Below are positions 28,357 through 36,245 of a DNA stretch of 64,000 nt, piece after piece. The DNA is taken from positions 3,290,501-3,354,500 of the forward strand of contig NZ_CP146606.1 of NCBI RefSeq assembly GCF_032842945.2. The letters are read 5' to 3'. The notes beneath the pieces are model-generated. The model searched no databases, was not told where the DNA came from, and worked only from the letters and a program-made list of their open reading frames with translations. A program made the position numbers and the translations under genes. This stretch comes from Roseovarius sp. W115 (GTDB lineage: Bacteria; Pseudomonadota; Alphaproteobacteria; Rhodobacterales; Rhodobacteraceae). The number at the start of each line of letters is the position of its first letter. The first letter of the stretch is position 1.

Positions 28357-28689
28357 CTACCCTGTCTTGCTTTGATTTGCGCAGTCCTTGCACACAGAAG
28401 CGTATAGCACAGCCTTTAACCTTTCAGTCGAGATCGGCTGTTCGCACATAGCGCAGGTTCCATAGTCACCCTCCCTGATCCGTTTCAGAGCTTGTTGCAA
28501 AAGACCTACCTCTTGCTGCTCGACCAGGCCAATGCCCTCCAGAACCTCATCATCTTCCAGATCTATCGCCTGATCGCTAAGGTCTTGCGGCTTTGGCGCA
28601 TCAAGCTCGTCTTCAATTTGATGCAGTCGCACACCCAATTCTTTTAGGCGTGTTTCAATTGCAATCTTGAAGTATTTGAGATCTGCCAT
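28357..28689 (-). CDS. DksA/TraR-type zinc-finger protein
   Basis: 110 residues. A helical N-terminal coiled region with DELDAPKPQDLSDQAIDLED is followed by a four-cysteine zinc finger, CAMC at 79-82 and CKDC at 100-103. Members bind RNA polymerase in the secondary channel and modulate stress transcription. Shorter than DksA proper. It is the third gene of a minus-strand operon starting at 29454 with an FNR-type box. Confidence 0.85.
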   Translation of the reverse strand: MADLKYFKIAIETRLKELGVRLHQIEDELDAPKPQDLSDQAIDLEDDEVLEGIGLVEQQEVGLLQQALKRIREGDYGTCAMCEQPISTERLKAVLYASVCKDCANQSKTG

Positions 28690-28690
28690 C

Positions 28691-28912
28691 CTATTCGCTC
28701 TGCACTTTGCACGTGGACATGCCCAGCACTCTGTAGAGTGGGCAGAACGTGAAATACGCCGTTGCAACCATCACAAAACCAACGATGAGAGCCCCGGCCG
28801 ACAATATCGCACTGGACCAAATCGACGGAAAGTTTGCCAGAGGAGCGATGATTAGGATTATGCCCAAAACAAGCCTGGTAAGGCTATCAATTCTTCCAAC
28901 ATTTCGTTTCAT
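28691..28912 (-). CDS. DUF2892 (YgaP-like) small membrane protein
   Basis: 73 residues with two membrane segments (LTRLVLGIILIIAPLANF and ILSAGALIVGFVMVATAYFT) and the FCPLYRVLGMSTCK ending with cysteines, typical of DUF2892 proteins. Overlaps the stop of the upstream gene (ATGA) and is 1 bp from the DksA-like gene. Confidence 0.85.
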   Translation of the reverse strand: MKRNVGRIDSLTRLVLGIILIIAPLANFPSIWSSAILSAGALIVGFVMVATAYFTFCPLYRVLGMSTCKVQSE

Positions 28913-29454
28913 TGGGGTTTTCCTTTCTGTAGTTGCAAAAGCCATTGAACGCTCATTCTGTGCAGTTCCAAAGGCCTGCGTTGCGAATGCAAAAACGTAA
29001 TTGCTTCTTCTGCATTGAGTTCATCCAGGCCCTTGCTGGCCTGCGCTATGCCTTCTGCGGTTGCTGCAAAGACCATCGCCCGGAAATAGCGTGACGTTCC
29101 CAGCAAAGAACGGCAGTCTTGCTTGCCAAGGCTGACCAGGGCTGCATCAGTGACAGCGTTGAGGACAAATTCCTGCGTGAGCGTAGGCAAGAGAACCGGG
29201 ATCTTGTTTTTGGCAACATGGTATGTCTGTTCCAGAGACAAAACCGGCACATCACTATCCGACCAAAACTGCGTGAGGCTTAAAGTGCCAACGCAAAGAA
29301 AATGGACGCTTTCTTCATCAAACTTGCTACCAGGATGCTGTTCTCCTTGGTGCAAAGTTTGGATTTGGGCACATCTTAAGAAAGCAGCATGCTGCTTCGT
29401 TTGAGACGCTAGCAAGGAATTGGGCGTGTCTATGGTCAATATGGCACTCGGCAT
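28909..29454 (-). CDS. Unknown protein, possible degenerate cyclic-nucleotide-binding fold
   Basis: 181 residues, not confidently recognised. Residues ~30-65 (IQTLHQGEQHPGSKF followed by VHFLCVGTLSLTQF) resemble the start of a Crp-type effector domain, but no HTH follows; the C-terminal half is helical. First gene of the operon with DUF2892 and DksA-like genes. An FNR/FixK-type box lies 50 bp upstream, so it is likely induced at low oxygen. Confidence 0.6.
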   Translation of the reverse strand: MPSAILTIDTPNSLLASQTKQHAAFLRCAQIQTLHQGEQHPGSKFDEESVHFLCVGTLSLTQFWSDSDVPVLSLEQTYHVAKNKIPVLLPTLTQEFVLNAVTDAALVSLGKQDCRSLLGTSRYFRAMVFAATAEGIAQASKGLDELNAEEAITFLHSQRRPLELHRMSVQWLLQLQKGKPQ

Positions 29455-29503
29455 CAGGAAGCTTGTGTATTTCTAGAATTTATGCCGAGGCGCCGGCTGC
29501 CAA

Positions 29504-29517
29504 TTGAGATTGATCAA
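29504..29517. promoter_or_regulatory. FNR/FixK-type box
   Basis: TTGAGATTGATCAA, upstream of the minus-strand operon starting at 29454. Confidence 0.7.
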
Positions 29518-29571
29518 ATGGCATTGAACGAAACTTCTTTCGAACGCTTTCAACACGGAAAAGGAAGACGC

Positions 29572-30608
29572 TTAACGTGCGACGTAATAGGCCAAAAGAC
29601 TGAACGCAAAGACAAGAAGGACGAGAACAGAATCTACCCCAACTTTCCCGATCTTGGGTTTGCGCCGGACGATCAGACCGGAAAGATAAAGCGAAGTCAC
29701 GATTATCCCGAACCCTAGCGCAAGGGAAACAGTGTCCGAGGCCTGTCGCATGATAGGTCCTGATCGAAAAAGTAAATCCGCTGGGAAGACCAAAACCAGC
29801 ATGATGAGATTGCTGCCGAAGATGTTGGAAATGGCCATTGTGTAAGCGCCAAGACGGACCGCAGCGATGCTCGTGGTCAGCTCTGGCAGCGACGTGGCAC
29901 CCGCCAGCAACGTGACACCGATGAAGCTTGCGCCGAGTCCGGACTGAACTGCGAGACGCTCTGCAAACAAGACAAGCAGAAGCCCAAAAACCAAGATTGC
30001 TATGCATGCCAATGCTGTCTGTAAGAGCAAAGCTGATGACCGCGTGCCGGCTAAGCCAGATGGGTCCGTAAACCCAGATAATTTCTGTTCTGGCAGATCC
30101 ACAGGAACCCAGTCGCTGGCATCATCATAGCGCCGCAAGAGCCAGATAGCCCCACAGTAAAATAACGCGATAACACAGCTTCCCAAACCAATGCCCCAAA
30201 TCGCAAAAGGCTCGTTCAAAGTTGTGATGACAAGGGTCAAACCAAGCATCAGAACCAGTAATGTCGCCTCCAACGCGTGGTTGGCTTTTCGAGGGTAGTT
30301 GGTGATTGCCCCCTCGCCCAAAAATCCGACATGGCAAGAATAGCGGTTTGAAGAGCAATGCCGCCAAAAAGGTTGTTGAGCACCAAATCCTTGGCTTGCT
30401 GCACAGCGGCGCTAAGCGTTGTTGCCACCTCCGGCAAAGATGTCGCCAATGCCAGTACAATCAAACCCATGATCGACTTGGCGAGCTTGAACCGATCCGA
30501 CAAAGCATCCGCCAAGTAAGCCAGCCGCGCGCCCGCGACCCATACCACGACCGCGGATGCGACAAAGAAAAACAAGGTTGCAAAGAGAGAGGTCGCAGGA
30601 AGGGTCAT
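29572..30608 (-). pseudogene. Ca2+/Na+ exchanger (CaCA family), frameshifted
   Basis: Two frames form one exchanger. The first (30608 to about 30300) holds the N-terminal repeat LIVLALATSLPEVATTLSAA. The second (to 29572) holds the second alpha repeat, GVTLLAGATSLPELTTSIAA and ISNIFGSNLIMLVLVF. The break is at DFWARG: adding one base in the five-C run at 30309-30313 gives DFWARGAITNYPRK and a continuous protein of about 345 residues. Intact members exchange Ca2+ for Na+ or H+ across the inner membrane. It may be a true pseudogene or a sequencing error. Confidence 0.8.
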
Positions 30609-30642
30609 GCCGCCTGACTAGACGCGTATTCGCAGAACACGA

Positions 30643-30656
30643 TTGATCTTACTCAA
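30643..30656. promoter_or_regulatory. FNR/FixK-type box
   Basis: TTGATCTTACTCAA in the 95-bp divergent region between the exchanger and the M50 protease gene. Confidence 0.65.
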
Positions 30657-30703
30657 TTCGTTGCGCCTTGCAGGCGATACTCTTTCCGCAGCCGAGGTTC
30701 ACC

Positions 30704-31858
30704 ATGTTCAAAAATGCCAGACCTGTCCTGAACCTGTTGGGATTCGAGATAAAAATCGACCCTAGCTGGTTGCTGATAGCCGCTCTAATCACCTGGAGCT
30801 TGTCCCAGCATACCTTTCCAGTGCGCCTTCCCGAAGCGGCATCGTCACAGCATTTCACAATGGCGGTCGCAACGATGCTTTTGTTCTTTGCATCGCTTCT
30901 CCTGCACGAGGTCGCACATGCGGTTGTTGCACGGTCGTACGGAGTTGCGACGCGCGGCATTACTCTTTTTCTTTTTGGAGGTGTTGCAGAGATAGAAAGC
31001 GAACCAAAAGCCGCATCGCACGAGTTCTACATCGCGGTGGCAGGGCCGTTGATGAGCTTCTTCTTAGCTTTCTTATTTTGGATCCTTTTGCAGATCTCTA
31101 CGATTCTCAGTGGACCAAAAGAATTTGCCGCGGTGTTTTCGTATTTGGCACTCATCAACTTGATCCTCGCGCTATTCAACCTCTTGCCTGCGTTTCCTTT
31201 GGACGGCGGTCGCATATTACGAGCGTATCTTTGGAAAAAATCGGGCAACATGCTGCGCGCGACACAAACAGCCTCCAAATCCGGAGAGTTTCTTGCGTTT
31301 ACACTCATTGTTTTGGGTATTATGACGCTATACAATGGCTTTGTTGTCAGTGGCTTTTGGCAAGTCTTGCTCGGCTTCTTTTTGTTGGCTGCCGCGAAGA
31401 CCAGCTATCAAAACCAGCTCATGCAAGCGGCGTTTGCCAAGCGTTCTGTTGGCACCTTGATGACCAAAACACCCGTCATAACCACCGATCCCGACACGAC
31501 AATTTCTGATCTCATCTACAACAAAATACTTCGCTCCAATGTAAGTTTTGTGCCGGTCGTCGAGAACAAAGTGCTGCTCGGCTATATTGACACTGAGGTG
31601 TTGTCGCATCTTGAGCGTGAAAATTGGCGGAACACCAAGGTCAACGATGTGTTTGTCGAACTTAATCCAGACAACTGCATCACAGAAGACATGCCCCTAT
31701 CTGAATTGATGAAAAAAATATCAGAAACAAACAGGCGTAAGTTTTTGGTTTCTCAAAACAGCACGCTGACAGGTGTGATTTCACTCTCAGATCTAATGGG
31801 ATATCTGGGGCTTATCTCTTTGCTAAAACTTCACAACAATGGACATGAGACCAATTAA
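30704..31858 (+). CDS. Site-2-type membrane metalloprotease (M50) with CBS pair
   Basis: 384 residues. Six or so membrane helices contain the zinc motif HEVAH (68-72) and the third ligand Asp167 in LLPAFPLDGGR, as in SpoIVFB-type M50 peptidases. Residues ~250-375 hold two CBS motifs (MTKTPVITTDPDTTISDLIY; FLVSQNSTLTGVISLSDL), expected to bind adenine nucleotides and tune activity. Start ATG 30704 follows GAGG. It lies behind an FNR-type box. The cleaved membrane substrate is unknown. Confidence 0.9.
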   Translation: MFKNARPVLNLLGFEIKIDPSWLLIAALITWSLSQHTFPVRLPEAASSQHFTMAVATMLLFFASLLLHEVAHAVVARSYGVATRGITLFLFGGVAEIESEPKAASHEFYIAVAGPLMSFFLAFLFWILLQISTILSGPKEFAAVFSYLALINLILALFNLLPAFPLDGGRILRAYLWKKSGNMLRATQTASKSGEFLAFTLIVLGIMTLYNGFVVSGFWQVLLGFFLLAAAKTSYQNQLMQAAFAKRSVGTLMTKTPVITTDPDTTISDLIYNKILRSNVSFVPVVENKVLLGYIDTEVLSHLERENWRNTKVNDVFVELNPDNCITEDMPLSELMKKISETNRRKFLVSQNSTLTGVISLSDLMGYLGLISLLKLHNNGHETN

Positions 31859-31884
31859 AACCGTGTCGGGCATTCATAACATAA

Positions 31885-32322
31885 TCAGATAATCAGGATT
31901 GTTCCCAGATGCTCTTCAAGTTGTTTCAAGTTGAGCCCGGAAAAGTCCTTGGACACTTCTTCTTTGATCCGGCTCTTCAGTTGAGCAGTCATAGACTTTC
32001 GTAAAAGCCCCAGCATGTAAGGCCCAGCGCAGATCACCAGCCGATCAAATTTCTTTTTCCTGAACGCCGCGTCTAGTTCTTCGCAAACGGATTTTGCAAA
32101 GATCAGATCAGCTTGTTCCTTTGGGTCACCTTGGCCCACTGCCGAGGTGCCAGGCCCTGCTATGCTGTGGCCGACACCGGCGCGATCCGAGTAATCCACA
32201 GGCGGATTGGCATGCCAAACCAAATCTGCCATTTCGCTCAGACCGTGTCCAAAACCGCGATGCAATATGACGCGTGCATATCTTGCATTGGCAATGAGAA
32301 CCCATGTCACTTTCGGCTTCAT
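31885..32322 (-). CDS. Host-attachment-family protein
   Basis: 145 residues resembling proteins annotated 'required for attachment to host cells' (Host_attach). Signatures are WVLIANARYARVILHRG at the start and FDRLVICAGPYMLGLLRK in the C-terminal half, which recall the eRF1/archaeal ribosome-associated fold. No signal peptide, so the annotation name is probably misleading. An FNR-type box lies 57 bp upstream of the start. Confidence 0.78.
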   Translation of the reverse strand: MKPKVTWVLIANARYARVILHRGFGHGLSEMADLVWHANPPVDYSDRAGVGHSIAGPGTSAVGQGDPKEQADLIFAKSVCEELDAAFRKKKFDRLVICAGPYMLGLLRKSMTAQLKSRIKEEVSKDFSGLNLKQLEEHLGTILII

Positions 32323-32378
32323 TTTATCCTCCGGTTTCCACTTCGGAGATCAGATTATTGCTTCAAAAAATTAAGCTG

Positions 32379-32392
32379 TTGAGCAATGTCAA
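32379..32392. promoter_or_regulatory. FNR/FixK-type box
   Basis: TTGAGCAATGTCAA, upstream of the minus-strand host-attachment-type gene; the FixK-like gene is on the other side. Confidence 0.68.
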
Positions 32393-32526
32393 ATGCGTTG
32401 AGGATACGTATGGTTGAGCCTTTCAAAAGCCCGATTACAAACTGATACAAATTCGCACACTAGATCGCGTCATGTCGTTACTCAGATAGGGCAAGACTTT
32501 TCCGTTGATCACGGGAGGCTGCCAGA

Positions 32527-33201
32527 ATGTACGTCACGACGTCTACCAACCATGCGCGATTTACTCCGCCAATTTCGGAAGAAATTGAATCCCACGCTAT
32601 AGGCGCTGCACGGATTCATGAAGGTGAATGCCTTTACTATGAAGGCGATGAGGTCGAAAGACTTTATCAGGTTTTGACCGGTGCAGTTCGTTTAACGCGT
32701 CTTTTGGAAGATGGCCGCCGGCAAGTGATTGCGTTTGGTTTTCCGGGGGACATCATCGGCTTTCCAAATGACGGGCTGCACCAAGCAGATTGTGACGCGC
32801 TAACCGACACAAAATTGAAATCCTTTCGCCGGTCGGCGCTGGAAAATGGGGAAGGCGAGCCGGCTCTACACTTCGCCCTGCTTCAGGCAGCGCTGCGGGA
32901 AATCCATGCGATGCAAGAGCACTTCATGATGTTGGGACTGAAATGTTCCGACGAACGGGTCGCGTCGTTTCTTGTCACTATGCTTGAACGGTGTGGTGAG
33001 ACGACCAATGTCGGACGGCGGGTCTTTTTGCCAATGAGCCGGTTGGATATTGCCGACTTCTTGGGCCTGACGGTTGAAACTGTCAGTCGTTGCTTCACTG
33101 CCTTACGTCGATCCGGAATCATATCGTTGAAAAACAGCCAAACCGTGCTTGTGCGTGACGAAGCTGCATTGGCAGCTAAAGCCCTAAAAGAGCATGACTA
33201 A
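32527..33201 (+). CDS. FixK/Dnr-like Crp-family transcription regulator
   Basis: 224 residues. Cyclic-nucleotide-type effector domain (GECLYYEGDEVERLYQVLTG) and C-terminal HTH with LDIADFLGLTVETVSRCF. The recognition helix carries E-T-V-S-R, the residues FNR uses to read TTGA half-sites. The N-terminal iron-sulfur cysteine cluster of FNR/FnrL is absent, so it belongs to the FixK/Dnr side of the family. Probable regulator of the TTGAN-N4-NTCAA boxes around it. Confidence 0.87.
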   Translation: MYVTTSTNHARFTPPISEEIESHAIGAARIHEGECLYYEGDEVERLYQVLTGAVRLTRLLEDGRRQVIAFGFPGDIIGFPNDGLHQADCDALTDTKLKSFRRSALENGEGEPALHFALLQAALREIHAMQEHFMMLGLKCSDERVASFLVTMLERCGETTNVGRRVFLPMSRLDIADFLGLTVETVSRCFTALRRSGIISLKNSQTVLVRDEAALAAKALKEHD

Positions 33202-33310
33202 ATAAAATGTAATCGTCACATTGTGGAACGCGATAGGCCACTTTTCCACGCTCTGTTTCATGTTCGGCTTGGCGTTAAGACGAGGTCTGACCCTAGCTTC
33301 AGCCTGGAAA

Positions 33311-33324
33311 TTGAGAAGTATCAA
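33311..33324 (+). promoter_or_regulatory. FNR/FixK-type box
   Basis: TTGAGAAGTATCAA, 68 bp before the hsp20 start codon, a spacing suited to activation. Confidence 0.7.
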
Positions 33325-33392
33325 TCGGCTGCCGACATCCGCAATTAAACTTAGTCCTGCAAAACCAATAGCTGAGCAAAAAGGAGATCGAA

Positions 33393-33872
33393 ATGCCACG
33401 TCAAACCCTCCCTTCACTGTTTTCGGATGCATCGCCGTTTTTGCATCCGTTCTCAAAAGAGATGGCGCAAATCTTTGACCAGTTTCGCCGAGGTACAGCC
33501 CCGGAGGCTGGAGACTTAGCATCTGGGTTTGATACCGCACTGGTACCTTCTCTCGACATCGCAGAGAGCGATGAAGAGCTTGAAATCAGTGCCGAAATGC
33601 CCGGCGTTAAAGACGAAGATCTCGATGTGTCAGTTAATGGCGAAATGCTTGTTATCAAAGGAGAGAAAAGCAGCGATCGGGAAGAAAAAGAAAAAGAATA
33701 CCACCTGGTTGAACGCCGCTACGGCAGTTTCCGGCGCCAAATACCTTTGGGCTTCGTGCCCGAAGCCGAGGCTGTGAAGGCAGACTTCTCAAACGGTGTG
33801 TTGAAACTCAAGATTCAAAGGCCTGCCAATACCAAAGCGGGTGTTCAGAAAATCACTGTGAAGAGCTCCTAG
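33393..33872 (+). CDS. Small heat-shock protein, Hsp20 family
   Basis: 159 residues with an alpha-crystallin domain: VPSLDIAESDEELEISAEMP at its start, GVKDEDLDVSVNGEMLVIKG, and the conserved ADFSNGVLKLKIQRP near the end. ATP-independent chaperone. AAGGAGATCGAAATG gives a strong start. It is followed by a two-domain Usp and preceded by an FNR-type box. Confidence 0.93.
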   Translation: MPRQTLPSLFSDASPFLHPFSKEMAQIFDQFRRGTAPEAGDLASGFDTALVPSLDIAESDEELEISAEMPGVKDEDLDVSVNGEMLVIKGEKSSDREEKEKEYHLVERRYGSFRRQIPLGFVPEAEAVKADFSNGVLKLKIQRPANTKAGVQKITVKSS

Positions 33873-33912
33873 CTCCTCAACCTGTCCATTTGCGACGAAA
33901 GGCGACCGATCA

Positions 33913-34752
33913 ATGCCCCTAAAAACAATCCTTGTCGGCCTGACAACCAAAGATAATACCGCAACGTTATTGAACTTTGCGGTACCCCTGGCGCGCAAGC
34001 ACGGGGCACATTTGATCGGCCTACATACATTAGAAGCCATCGAAGTCTATCCTGGCATAGCAATGCACATTGATGCCGGGGTCTTTGCAGAATTCTCGCG
34101 AAATCAGGAAGAAGAGGCTGATGCGATCGAAGCGATTTTTGATGCGCATACAAAAACAGAGGATTTTGTATGCGAATATCGCCGGGTCAAAGCACAATCC
34201 AAAACCGCTGCGGACCGAATCGTGGAATCGGCGCGCGCAGCGGATCTGGTAATCATGGCGCATGCCGACGACGACGTGGACCGGTATGATCAACGCGGCA
34301 TACAACGCACTGTCATCCAGCAAAGTGGTCGTCCCGTCATTATCGTACCGCTTGGCTATGATGGGCCAGAGATTGGCAACAAGATCGTGCTCGGTTGGAG
34401 CGACACACGCGAAGCCGCGCGTGCGGCCCATGACCTTTTGATGGTTGCCAATGCAGAAGCCGAAGTGACCGTGTTGCGTGTGGAACGCAATTCCTCTGAC
34501 GAGTTGGACGATTATGATCTGCTCGACCTGTCATCAGCGCTTGCTCGCCACGACCTGAATGTCAACGTGCGTCATGTCCCCCAAGGAGCACAAGGCATAG
34601 GTGACGTGTTGGTACAAAGCGCTTTTGAACAGGGAGCGGGGCTGGTTGTGACCGGAGCATTTGGTCATTCCAACGTGTATGACTTTGTTGTTGGCGCGAC
34701 CAGCCATTCGCTTTTGCGTGATGCCAAGCTGCCCGTCTTGTTCAGTAAATAG
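33913..34752 (+). CDS. Universal stress protein, tandem UspA domains
   Basis: 279 residues made of two Usp folds. The first begins MPLKTILVGLTTKDNTATLL and ends QQSGRPVIIVPLGY. The second begins NKIVLGWSDTREAARAAHDL and ends VVTGAFGHSNVYDFVVGATS, with the G-x2-G-x9-G-S/T-like ATP motif partly kept. Forty bp after hsp20, so probably cotranscribed. Stress protein, cytoplasmic. Confidence 0.9.
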   Translation: MPLKTILVGLTTKDNTATLLNFAVPLARKHGAHLIGLHTLEAIEVYPGIAMHIDAGVFAEFSRNQEEEADAIEAIFDAHTKTEDFVCEYRRVKAQSKTAADRIVESARAADLVIMAHADDDVDRYDQRGIQRTVIQQSGRPVIIVPLGYDGPEIGNKIVLGWSDTREAARAAHDLLMVANAEAEVTVLRVERNSSDELDDYDLLDLSSALARHDLNVNVRHVPQGAQGIGDVLVQSAFEQGAGLVVTGAFGHSNVYDFVVGATSHSLLRDAKLPVLFSK

Positions 34753-35452
34753 CGTCGGTTTCGACCTTTCTTACATCTGCCCAAATTGGAAGGTGGTCTG
34801 ATGCACGCTGAGCAAGAGCGCCCTGCTCTACGCCTGCGTCGGAAAACATTAAGGTCTCAGAAAACGCAAAGCGATCAAGAGCTGCCATAGGACGACTTGC
34901 GTGAAAGGTGCGCCCTGGCGCAACAATCTTGAAACGATCTTGAATGGGAGCAAACCCCTTGTGCGACGACCATTCGTTGAAATCGCCAAGCAACACAACA
35001 TGCTCATCTGGCTCTGCCAGAGCTTTGATCTGTTCCAGTTGTGCTTGCCTGTCCGAACGGCGTAATCCCAGGTGCATCGCGATGATGGAAACCGCGTTTT
35101 CACAGCCAAGTGTGACCTTTACCGCACCACGCGGTTCTAAGCCAGGCAAGTCAATTTGCTCTACACACGCAACCTCAAGGTCCTTGCGCACGAGAACGGC
35201 ATTACCATGCCATCCGACACTTGCCTTACGCTTGGCAACCGGAACCACCTTCAAGTCTGTCTCAGCTTCAATCATTTCGGCTGGTACCGCAGCCACTCGT
35301 TCTCCAAAACGCCTGTCCGCTTCTTGCAGCGCGACCAGATCAGCGTTGAGCGAATTGATAACTTCGATCACTCTTTCGGGCGATCTGCGCTGGTCCAGGC
35401 CACGTGCCTTGCGGATGTTGTAACTGACTAGTCTGAGCGCATTGCGTTGCAT
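34742..35452 (-). CDS. Endonuclease/exonuclease/phosphatase-family protein
   Basis: 236 residues, EEP fold. LRLVSYNIRKARG (Asn metal ligand), LVALQEADRRFG (Glu), HLGLRRSDR, LLGDFNEW (catalytic Asp-Asn) and the terminal ASDHLPIWADV (Asp-His) are all present. Metal-dependent phosphodiesterase on nucleic acid or lipid headgroups. Overlaps the usp gene end by 11 bp, convergent. The substrate is not readable. Confidence 0.87.
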   Translation of the reverse strand: MQRNALRLVSYNIRKARGLDQRRSPERVIEVINSLNADLVALQEADRRFGERVAAVPAEMIEAETDLKVVPVAKRKASVGWHGNAVLVRKDLEVACVEQIDLPGLEPRGAVKVTLGCENAVSIIAMHLGLRRSDRQAQLEQIKALAEPDEHVVLLGDFNEWSSHKGFAPIQDRFKIVAPGRTFHASRPMAALDRFAFSETLMFSDAGVEQGALAQRASDHLPIWADVRKVETDAIY

Positions 35453-35534
35453 ACCTTATATATAAGTATGGATATCGAAAACTGAAGGAACAAAGGACTT
35501 CAACTTACGTGAGTACATATTAAGTTTTGGCCCG

Positions 35535-36161
35535 ATGCTGGCTCTGATCTGGGTGGGTTTGCTGACCTGCGCACTGGTCGCGTTATTCCTGGGCCGCTGG
35601 TCATTGGCATTTGTCAGCCTTGCAACTCTTGTCCTGTCCGCAATGGTGCCCTTTCTGGCAAAACGGTTTTCCCTGAAGCTTCCAATACCTTTTTTGCTGG
35701 CCACGACCCTTTTCATCTTTGCATCGATTTTTCTTGGTGAAGCTTTTGACTTTTACGAGCGTGTTTGGTGGTGGGATCTTGCCTTGCATGGCTCCGCCGC
35801 AGTCGGGTTCGGACTCTTGGGGTTTTTGTTTGTCTTCATGTTGTTCGAAGGGGACAAGTTTGCGGCACCACCATCTGCGCTAGCGTTCATCACATTCTGC
35901 GTGGCAATGACCATAGGTGGTCTTTGGGAAGTCTTTGAATTCAGCATGGATCAGATGTTTGGACTGAACATGCAAAAATCGGGACTTAATGACACTATGG
36001 GTGATCTGATCATCAACGCGTTTGGCGGATTGATCGCAAGTGTGACTGGATACCTCTATGCCCGTGATTTTTCCACTGGCATTTTGGGCCAGGCGCTGAC
36101 GCAATTCATTGAAAAAAACAAAGCGTTTTATCGCAAATCCCGCGACCGAATTCGAAAATAG
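35535..36161 (+). CDS. DUF2238/YjdF-like membrane protein
   Basis: 208 residues with about six membrane segments. The motif WWWDLALHGSAAVGFGLLGF and the later ETMGDL-type element NDTMGDLIINAFGGLIAS fit DUF2238. Function unknown; predicted inner membrane. It is preceded by a palindrome CTTATATATAAG (near 35457-35468) in the divergent promoter shared with the EEP gene. Confidence 0.75.
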   Translation: MLALIWVGLLTCALVALFLGRWSLAFVSLATLVLSAMVPFLAKRFSLKLPIPFLLATTLFIFASIFLGEAFDFYERVWWWDLALHGSAAVGFGLLGFLFVFMLFEGDKFAAPPSALAFITFCVAMTIGGLWEVFEFSMDQMFGLNMQKSGLNDTMGDLIINAFGGLIASVTGYLYARDFSTGILGQALTQFIEKNKAFYRKSRDRIRK

Positions 36162-36177
36162 ATCAGCTTAACTCAGG

Positions 36178-36191
36178 TTGCGTTAAATCAA
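36178..36191 (+). promoter_or_regulatory. FNR/FixK-type box (imperfect)
   Basis: TTGCGTTAAATCAA, 54 bp before the acyl-CoA synthetase start. Confidence 0.5.
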
Positions 36192-36245
36192 CTCCTGAGC
36201 TTTTACGACATGCAATGTTTCAGCGGATCCAACACAGGGTGCTTT

